This document shows positions 58,342 to 64,000 of a stretch of 64,000 bases of DNA, one piece after another. Within the stretch, counting starts at the first letter, position 1. Each line of letters starts with the position of its first letter. Below the pieces are notes generated by a model, which ran no database searches, was not told the DNA's origin, and saw nothing but the letters and a program-made list of their open reading frames with translations. Source of the DNA: an uncultured Caulobacterales bacterium (lineage in GTDB: Bacteria > Pseudomonadota > Alphaproteobacteria > Caulobacterales > Caulobacteraceae); NCBI GenBank assembly GCA_903837135.1, contig CAILTK010000032.1, positions 24,236 through 88,235 on the forward strand. Direction: 5' to 3'. Made by a program: the position numbers and the translations under genes.

Positions 58342-58380
58342 GGGTCGGCGCCCGTCTCGCGGGACGCGCCGGCCCTTTTT
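58342..58380 (+). terminator. Rho-independent terminator after bactofilin
   Basis: A 10-pair stem (GGGTCGGCGC against GCGCCGGCCC, one G-T pair) is followed directly by TTTTT. It lies 67 bases after the bactofilin stop, ending the M23-bactofilin transcript. Confidence 0.85.
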
Positions 58381-58524
58381 CGCGGAACGGGGCGCCGCGC
58401 GGGCTCGATATGCTTGCGGCGCGAGCCCCTCGGCATGACGACGGTTGTGAAATCCAGGCGGTACGTCATTCTGAGCAGGCCGGATTCTGAGCGGGCTGGC
58501 GCCGCCGGCCTATCGAAGGACGCA

Positions 58525-59403
58525 ATGAAACGCCTCATCGCCGCCGCCGGCCTGTTGATCTTCACCCTCGCCGCCTCGGCCTCCGCCGCGCCCCTGTCGC
58601 TGGGCGACCTTCTGACCCGATCGCCGGCCGCGGACTGGCGGCCGCTCGATCCCGAAAACACCGTCTACATGGACCTGCCGTCGGGACGGGTGGTGATCGA
58701 ACTGGCGCCTGCGTTCGCGCCGAACCACGTGGCCAACATCAAGGCCCTGATCCGTTCGGGCTACTTCGACGACAGCGCCATCGTGCGCGTCCAGGACAAC
58801 TATGTGGCCCAGTGGTCCGCCCCCGAGGGCCGCAGGATCACCGCCGGCCATGACACGCTGAAGGCGGAGTTCGACCGGCCGATCGGACGCGAGCCGTTCG
58901 CCCGGCTCGCCGATCCCGACACCTATGCGCCGGTGGTCGGCTTCTCCGGCGGCTTCCCGGCCGCCCGCGATCCCAGGCGCCGCCGGACCTGGCTGACCCA
59001 CTGCTACGGCATGGTCGGCGCCGGCCGGGACGACAGCGCCGACAGCGGCGGCGGCAAGGAGCTTTACGCCGTGATCGGCCAGTCGCCGCGCAACCTCGAC
59101 CGCAATGTCACCCTGGTCGGCCGGGTCGTGCAGGGCATGGAGCTCCTGTCGTCCCTGCGACGCGGTCCCGGCGAGATGGGCTTCTACACCAACCCCGCCG
59201 ACCACACCGCCATCCGCCGGGTCCGGCTGGCCGCGGATGTCCCCGCCGCCGACCGCCTGCCCCTGGAGGCCCTGCGCACCGACAGCGCCACCTTCAAGGC
59301 CCTGGTCCAGTCGCGTCGCTTCCGCAAGGAGGGCTGGTACAAATACTCCCCCGGCCGGATCGGCGTGTGCAACGTCCCGCTCCCGGTACGGGCGGCGCAC
59401 TGA
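58525..59403 (+). CDS. Exported cyclophilin-type peptidyl-prolyl isomerase
   Basis: ATG 58525 starts a signal peptide ([18 protein letters not shown]); 292 residues. Cyclophilin-like part: [49 protein letters not shown], then [11 protein letters not shown] and [29 protein letters not shown]. Several catalytic positions differ from standard cyclophilins, and the C-terminal ~60 residues are extra. It probably folds proteins in the periplasm. Confidence 0.85.
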   Translation: MKRLIAAAGLLIFTLAASASAAPLSLGDLLTRSPAADWRPLDPENTVYMDLPSGRVVIELAPAFAPNHVANIKALIRSGYFDDSAIVRVQDNYVAQWSAPEGRRITAGHDTLKAEFDRPIGREPFARLADPDTYAPVVGFSGGFPAARDPRRRRTWLTHCYGMVGAGRDDSADSGGGKELYAVIGQSPRNLDRNVTLVGRVVQGMELLSSLRRGPGEMGFYTNPADHTAIRRVRLAADVPAADRLPLEALRTDSATFKALVQSRRFRKEGWYKYSPGRIGVCNVPLPVRAAH

Positions 59404-59428
59404 CCCCCTTGTTCCTCACCCCTCCCAA

Positions 59429-59480
59429 AAAGGTCGTCATCCCGGAAAGGCCGGAGGTCTGGTCCGGGATGACGACCTTT
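59429..59480. terminator. Long hairpin between convergent genes
   Basis: Perfect 18-base arms (59429-59446, 59463-59480) with a 16-base loop. On the minus strand the stem ends with a run of five T, ending prfB transcription. The CATCCCGG-type sequence is also a common dispersed repeat in alphaproteobacteria. Confidence 0.75.
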
Positions 59481-59499
59481 GGAATACGGGAAGCGGCGA

Positions 59500-60622
59500 C
59501 TAAGCCCCCGCCTCCTCCCGCGTGTTTCCCACGCGCTGGGCCAGGCTCGCGCCCATGAAGGCGTCGAGGTCGCCGTCGAGGACCGCCTGGGTGTCGGAGG
59601 TCTCCACGTCGGTGCGCAGGTCCTTGACCAGCTGATAGGGCTGAAGAACGTAGCTGCGGATCTGGTGGCCCCAGCCGATGTCGGTCTTCTGGTCCTCGAG
59701 CTCGGCCCGCGCCGCCTCGCGCTTCTGCAGCTCGACCTCGTAGAGCCGGGCGCGCAGCATCTTCCACGCTTCCTCCCGGTTCTGGTGCTGGGAGCGTCCG
59801 GCCTGGCAGGCGACGGCGATACCGGTGGGGATGTGGGTCAGGCGGACGGCCGAATCGGTCTTGTTGATGTGCTGACCGCCGGCCCCGGAGGCCCGGTAGG
59901 TGTCGGTGCGCACGTCTGCGGGGTTGATGTCGATCTCGATGGTGTCGTCCACGACCGGATAGACCCAGACCGAGGCGAAGCTCGTGTGGCGCCGGGCGTT
60001 GGAGTCGTACGGCGAGATGCGCACCAGCCGGTGCACCCCAGCCTCGGTCTTCAGCCAGCCGTAGGCGTTGGTCCCCTTGACCACCAGGGTGGCCGACTTG
60101 ATCCCGGCCTGTTCGCCGGGCGTCTCCTCGGCCAGCTCGACCTCCATGCCGTGGGCGTTGGCCCAGCGCGAATACATCCGCATCAGCATCAGCGCCCAGT
60201 CGGCCGACTCGGTGCCGCCGGCGCCGGAGTTGATCTCCACATAGGCGTCGTTGCCGTCGGCCTCGCCCGACAGCAGAGCTTCGAGTTCGGCGCGGGCGGC
60301 GCGTTCCTTCAGGCTGCGCAGCGAGGCCGCGGCCTCGTCACCGACGCCCTGGTCGCCCTCCATCTCCGCCAGCTCGGCCAGTTCTATGGCGTCGGCGCGC
60401 TCGCGCTCGAGCGCCTTCACCGCGCCGATCGAGGCCTCGAGCCTGGATCGTTCGCGGCTCACCGCCTGGGCCTCGGCCGGCCGGTCCCAAAGGGTCGGGT
60501 CCTCGACCCGCGCGTTCAGTTCGTGCAGTCGTCGAAGGGCCGGGTCCCAGTCAAAGACGCCTCCTGAGCAGCGCGATCGACTGCTCGATGTCGGCCGCCA
60601 GGGCCACGACATCCGCTCTCAT
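59500..60622 (-). CDS. prfB: Peptide chain release factor 2 with programmed +1 frameshift
   Basis: Translation begins at the ATG 60622 ([23 protein letters not shown]), meets an in-frame TGA at 60553-60551 after 23 codons, and continues at +1 from 60552 as [15 protein letters not shown], giving 373 residues. The site AGGAGG-CGT-CTT-TGA-C has the Shine-Dalgarno-like stimulator three bases before the CTT slip codon. RF2 domains: the tripeptide anticodon SPF-type region and GGQ in [17 protein letters not shown]2 reads UGA/UAA; low RF2 favours frameshifting and so raises its own synthesis. Confidence 0.95.
60551..60568 (-). promoter_or_regulatory. prfB frameshift signal
   Basis: The minus-strand order is CTC, AGG, AGG, CGT, CTT, TGA, then C. 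It matches the classical RF2 slippery CUU-UGA-C with an upstream AGGAGG that pairs with 16S rRNA. Reading shifts +1 at CTT. Confidence 0.95.
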
Positions 60623-60730
60623 GATGTTTTCTCCAACAGGGAGCGGGAGATAGCGGGTGGCGGGGTGGTGCGCAATGGAGACGCGGCCGCCTGTCGTCGT
60701 CCCCAAAGGGAGAGCCGCTTGCGGCAGCCC

Positions 60731-61099
60731 TCAAAGCGTATGTCGGGTCTGCACGCCCTTGGGGGCCTGGAGGCGCCAGGCTTCGTAGAGCAGGTGGGCG
60801 AGTTCATCCTCGTCGACCGCGTCGAGCCGCACCAGCACGGCGGGAAAATCCCGGTGGTGGTCATCGTCGAAGAACCGGTCGGGGGCGGACTCGATCAGCA
60901 GCGCCTTCTGTTCGAGCGCGCAGCGGACAGCGATCTGACCCGGCTTGGGGGCGCGGGGTTCGCGCGGCGAGGGGCGCACCAGATAGCTCCAGGCGATCCC
61001 CTTGCCCGCCACCTCGAACGCCAGCCGTTTGCCCTGGCTGGCGTCGACCACCTCGGGAAGGGCCATGGCCAGCCTGCGGAGGGTTGGGACGTCGCTCAT
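60731..61099 (-). CDS. MmcQ/YjbR family protein
   Basis: This 122-residue protein has the YjbR cyaY-like fold: LRRLAMALPEVVDASQGKRLAFEVAGKGIAWSYL, then CALEQKALLIESAPDRFFDDDHHRDFPAVLVRLDAVDEDELAHLLYEAW. Such proteins are predicted to bind DNA, but the role is unknown. ATG 61099 was chosen; an upstream in-frame Met (61117) is an alternative. Confidence 0.82.
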   Translation of the reverse strand: MSDVPTLRRLAMALPEVVDASQGKRLAFEVAGKGIAWSYLVRPSPREPRAPKPGQIAVRCALEQKALLIESAPDRFFDDDHHRDFPAVLVRLDAVDEDELAHLLYEAWRLQAPKGVQTRHTL

Positions 61100-61171
61100 G
61101 GGTTCGGATCGATGCACATGCGGGCAGTATACCCGCTGATCGCCCTCAGCCGTTAGAGAAAGCCGGGGCCG

Positions 61172-61579
<408 letters not shown>

Positions 61580-61580
61580 C

Positions 61581-62834
61581 TCATGATCGGTAGTCGCCGT
61601 TGATCGAGATGTAGCCGTGGGTGAGATCGCAGGTCCACATCACCGCCGAGGCCGAGCCTGCGCCCACGTCGATGGTGATCGAGAGCTCGTCGTTCTTCAT
61701 GTAGGCGCTCATCGCCGCCTCGTCGTAGTCGGGCGAGACCGCCCCGTCGCGCGCGGCCACCAGGTCGCCGAAGCGGATGGCGATCCGGTCGCGCTCGACC
61801 GGCTCGTCGGCGCGGCCGACGGCCATCACCAGCCGCCCCCAGTTGGCGTCTTCGCCGGCGATCGCGGTCTTCACCAGCGGGCTCTCGCACACGGTGCGGG
61901 CGATCTTGCGGGCGGAGGCCTCGCTGACCGCGCCGGTGATCTCCACGCGGACGAACTTCTGCGCCCCCTCCCCGTCCCGCACCAGCTGGTGGGCGAGGTC
62001 GAGCAGCACCCCTTCGAGCGCGGCCTTGAAGGCGGCGAGGTCGGGGTGGTCCGGGTCGGCGATCTCGGGACCGCCCGCCTTGCCGGTGGCGAACAGCAGG
62101 CAGGTGTCGTTGGTGGAGCGGTCGCCGTCCACCGTCACGCTGTTCAGGGTGCGCACGGCGATGGGCGACAGGATCGCCTGTAGGGCGGCGGGGGCGATGG
62201 CCGCGTCGGTGGCCACGAAGGCCAGCATGGTGGCCATATCCGGTGCGATCATGCCCGAGCCCTTGCAGATCCCGGCGAGACGCACCGTGTGGTCGCCGAG
62301 CTTGGCCTCCGCCGTAGCCCCCTTGGGAAAGGTGTCGGTGGTCATGATCCCCTGGGCCGCGTCGGCCCAGCCGTCGGGCTTCACCGTCTCCTCGAGCTGC
62401 TGCAGCACGTTGAGGATCTTGCCGTACTCGAGCACCTGGCCGATCACCCCGGTGGAGGCCATCAGCACCTGTTCGCGCGGGCAGCCGAGTTCGGCCGAGA
62501 TGGCGTCCATGGTGCGCTCCACGGCCACCGCGCCCGCCTTGCCGGTGAAGCTGTTGGCGCGGCCGGTGTTGACCAGGAGCGCCCGCACCCGCCCCCCCGA
62601 GGCCTTGATCGCCGTCCGGCACCAGTCCACCGGCGCGGAGCCGACGGCGTGGCGGGTGAAGACCCCCGCCACCGCCGAGCCCACGGCGAAACGCATCAGG
62701 GTCACGTCGAGACGCTTGTGCTTGTACATGCCGGCATGGGCGGCGGCGAGCTCCACGCCCCGCACCGGCGCGATGGCCGGAAAGGGGACGGCGAGCGGGG
62801 AGACGGCGAGGCCGGGCTTTCCAGGAGAACTCAT
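61581..62834 (-). CDS. argJ: Bifunctional ornithine acetyltransferase/N-acetylglutamate synthase
   Basis: This 417-residue Ntn-type enzyme has the self-cleavage and nucleophile Thr202 in PDMATMLAFVATDA, plus N-terminal AAAHAGMYKHKRLDVTLMRF, the KGATAEAKLGDHTVRLAGICKGSGM segment and FATGKAGGPEI. It recycles the acetyl group from N-acetylornithine to glutamate in arginine synthesis. The start overlaps the upstream parvulin lipoprotein stop by four bases (ATGA). Confidence 0.94.
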   Translation of the reverse strand: MSSPGKPGLAVSPLAVPFPAIAPVRGVELAAAHAGMYKHKRLDVTLMRFAVGSAVAGVFTRHAVGSAPVDWCRTAIKASGGRVRALLVNTGRANSFTGKAGAVAVERTMDAISAELGCPREQVLMASTGVIGQVLEYGKILNVLQQLEETVKPDGWADAAQGIMTTDTFPKGATAEAKLGDHTVRLAGICKGSGMIAPDMATMLAFVATDAAIAPAALQAILSPIAVRTLNSVTVDGDRSTNDTCLLFATGKAGGPEIADPDHPDLAAFKAALEGVLLDLAHQLVRDGEGAQKFVRVEITGAVSEASARKIARTVCESPLVKTAIAGEDANWGRLVMAVGRADEPVERDRIAIRFGDLVAARDGAVSPDYDEAAMSAYMKNDELSITIDVGAGSASAVMWTCDLTHGYISINGDYRS

Positions 62835-63829
62835 GTCTTCTTCTTCGTGGCTGGAGCGGCGACGGGAGCCTCCGCCGGCGGGACCGGGGCGCCCGAGGGC
62901 GCATCGCCGCCGCTCGGCAGGGCCGAGGCCGCGCCCCTGGCGGCGGAGGCCGGCTCCTTCATCGCATTGGGATCCGGCGCGGGGATCAGCATCTGCACGC
63001 GCGTGGCGCTGCGCAGGCGCTGCAGCAAGGTGCGGATTTCGTCATAGGTCAGGAAACGCACGATCTGCGGCCGCGCCTCGTCGAGCGAAATCGGTTGCTC
63101 GGGCCGCCGGTCCTCCACCCGCAGAATGGCGTAGCCGGCGTCGATCCTGATCGGCCCCAGGGTCTCGCCGGGCTTGGCCGCCTTCAGCGCCGCGCCGTAG
63201 GCCTCGGGCATGGCGTCCAGGGTGAAGTAGCCGAGGTCGCCGCCGTTGAAGCGGGTGGCGCTGTCGGTGGAGCGCTGCATGGCCAGCTGGTCGAAGGACG
63301 CGCCCGTGCCGAGCAGCTTCTTGATCGCCTGGGCCTCGGGCTCGGTGGCGACCACGATTTGCCGGGCCTTGATCTCCTCGGAGCGCTGCGACAGGTGCTG
63401 CTGCTCCTGGTAGAGCGCGCGGATGGCGTTGTCGTTGACCGCCTTGTCGACCACGCCCTCGACCAGCACGTCGCCCAGCAGCTTGTCGTGCGCCGCCTGC
63501 AGCCGGCGCTTGACCAGGGGCTGCCGGTCGAGGCCCTGGCGCGCCGCCTCGCCCGCCAGGAGCTTCTGGTCGACCAGTTCGTCGAGGGTGCGGTGGAACA
63601 GGTCGGAGGTGACGTCGAGCGGCTCGCCCTCGGTGATCGCCCCCTGGGCCACCGCCTCGCGCCGCACGTCCGAGGCCCAGATCGGCTCGGAGCCCACCTT
63701 GGCCACCACCTTGTCGCCCGCCACCGGCTTGCCGCCGAGGATCGGCGCCTGGCTGCACGACGCCAGCGCCAGCACCGCCGCCAGGGCGAGGACGGGCCCG
63801 AAGGCGCGCATGGACAGTCTGTCTCTCAT
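62831..63829 (-). CDS. Parvulin-type peptidyl-prolyl isomerase lipoprotein
   Basis: ATG 63829 gives 332 residues (63811 is an alternative). The lipobox ALASC puts lipidated Cys at 25. A SurA/PrsA-like N-terminal helical part (~40-180) precedes one parvulin domain (~185-275: KARQIVVATEPEAQAIKKLLGTGASFDQLAMQRSTD, FNGGDLGYFTLDAMPEAYG). The C-terminus is a Pro/Ala tail. It probably assists outer-membrane protein folding. The part of the open frame upstream of 63829 is translated repeat sequence. Confidence 0.86.
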   Translation of the reverse strand: MRDRLSMRAFGPVLALAAVLALASCSQAPILGGKPVAGDKVVAKVGSEPIWASDVRREAVAQGAITEGEPLDVTSDLFHRTLDELVDQKLLAGEAARQGLDRQPLVKRRLQAAHDKLLGDVLVEGVVDKAVNDNAIRALYQEQQHLSQRSEEIKARQIVVATEPEAQAIKKLLGTGASFDQLAMQRSTDSATRFNGGDLGYFTLDAMPEAYGAALKAAKPGETLGPIRIDAGYAILRVEDRRPEQPISLDEARPQIVRFLTYDEIRTLLQRLRSATRVQMLIPAPDPNAMKEPASAARGAASALPSGGDAPSGAPVPPAEAPVAAPATKKKT

Positions 63830-63920
63830 CCGCCGTGGTGTGCCTCGGGATGCGGCAGGCTGCAAGCTTGGAGGAGCCCACCGCGTCCAACACACCAGCA
63901 GCTGAAGGACGTCCACTGAA

Positions 63921-63966
63921 CTCCCTTCCCCCTCGAGGGGGGAAGGGTCGGGGTTGGGGGTGTCGG
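63921..63966 (+). repeat. Third copy of the DUF559-flanking repeat
   Basis: 46 bases nearly identical to 47916-47963 over the first 42: same hairpin (CTCGAGG-centred here) and the same GGGGTTGGGGGTG block. It is in an intergenic place upstream of the parvulin gene. No nuclease gene is next to it in the window. Confidence 0.8.
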
Positions 63967-64000
63967 AGCGCGACCTCCAGGTGAAAATCACGGGAGGCGC

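Overview
The window is about 64 kb of dense, high-GC bacterial chromosome. Gene content points to an alphaproteobacterium, most likely Caulobacterales (Caulobacter or Phenylobacterium-like). The evidence is a TonB-dependent receptor, an M23 peptidase/bactofilin pair, an iscR-led SUF operon and the family types throughout. The placement is inference from gene content; no rRNA, tRNA, CRISPR array or complete insertion sequence was found.

Layout. 0-7.6 kb: a truncated receiver-domain protein, an exported acetamidase/formamidase-like protein, small unknown proteins, two exported unknowns, then an exported flavin amine oxidase followed directly by a small exported cytochrome c. 8.1-15.2 kb: a TonB-dependent receptor with its own terminator, a TPR-sulfotransferase, an exported hydrolase and an SDR. 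15.3-24.9 kb: a 46-residue membrane protein, a membrane hybrid histidine kinase, an exported SxxK serine hydrolase, trxC, an exported M28 peptidase, xthA with an apparent CTG start, and a TetR/SDR divergent pair sharing a palindrome. 25-31 kb: a CDF-like cation transporter, a His-rich exported peptide, a coupled diheme cytochrome/beta-helix pair, and another serine hydrolase. 31-42 kb: SemiSWEET, a TrpF-like protein, a GFA protein, CoA-transferase subunits, a complete Mla/MCE-type lipid ABC transporter, a secreted TonB-C-like protein, a biotinyl carrier, an old-yellow-enzyme homologue and an enoyl-CoA hydratase/isomerase. 42-52 kb: a glycosyltransferase-9 protein, then the SUF iron-sulfur operon (iscR, desulfurase, sufB, DUF559 gene, sufC, sufD, sufS, sufT-like, sufA, tfoX-like) in which nearly every gene overlaps or abuts the next. 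52-64 kb: a parDE module, anmK, tyrS, a 1-Cys peroxiredoxin, M23 peptidase/bactofilin, a cyclophilin, prfB with an intact programmed frameshift, a YjbR protein, mutT, argJ and a parvulin lipoprotein.

Most notable observations. A DUF559 (Vsr-like nuclease fold) gene sits between sufB and sufC, flanked by 48-bp inverted repeats (46/48 identical) that are translated as its N- and C-terminal tails, and is coupled to both neighbours by stop/start overlaps. A third copy of the repeat lies near the right edge. Other candidates are the periplasmic amine oxidase/cytochrome c pair, the TonB receptor/TPR-sulfotransferase pair, the beta-helix/diheme cytochrome pair, and a COG2945-type hydrolase with Gln where the nucleophilic Ser is expected.

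Many long open frames antisense to these genes are artefacts of high GC and were left out. Start sites were chosen from domain boundaries, ribosome-binding sites and overlap with the preceding stop.
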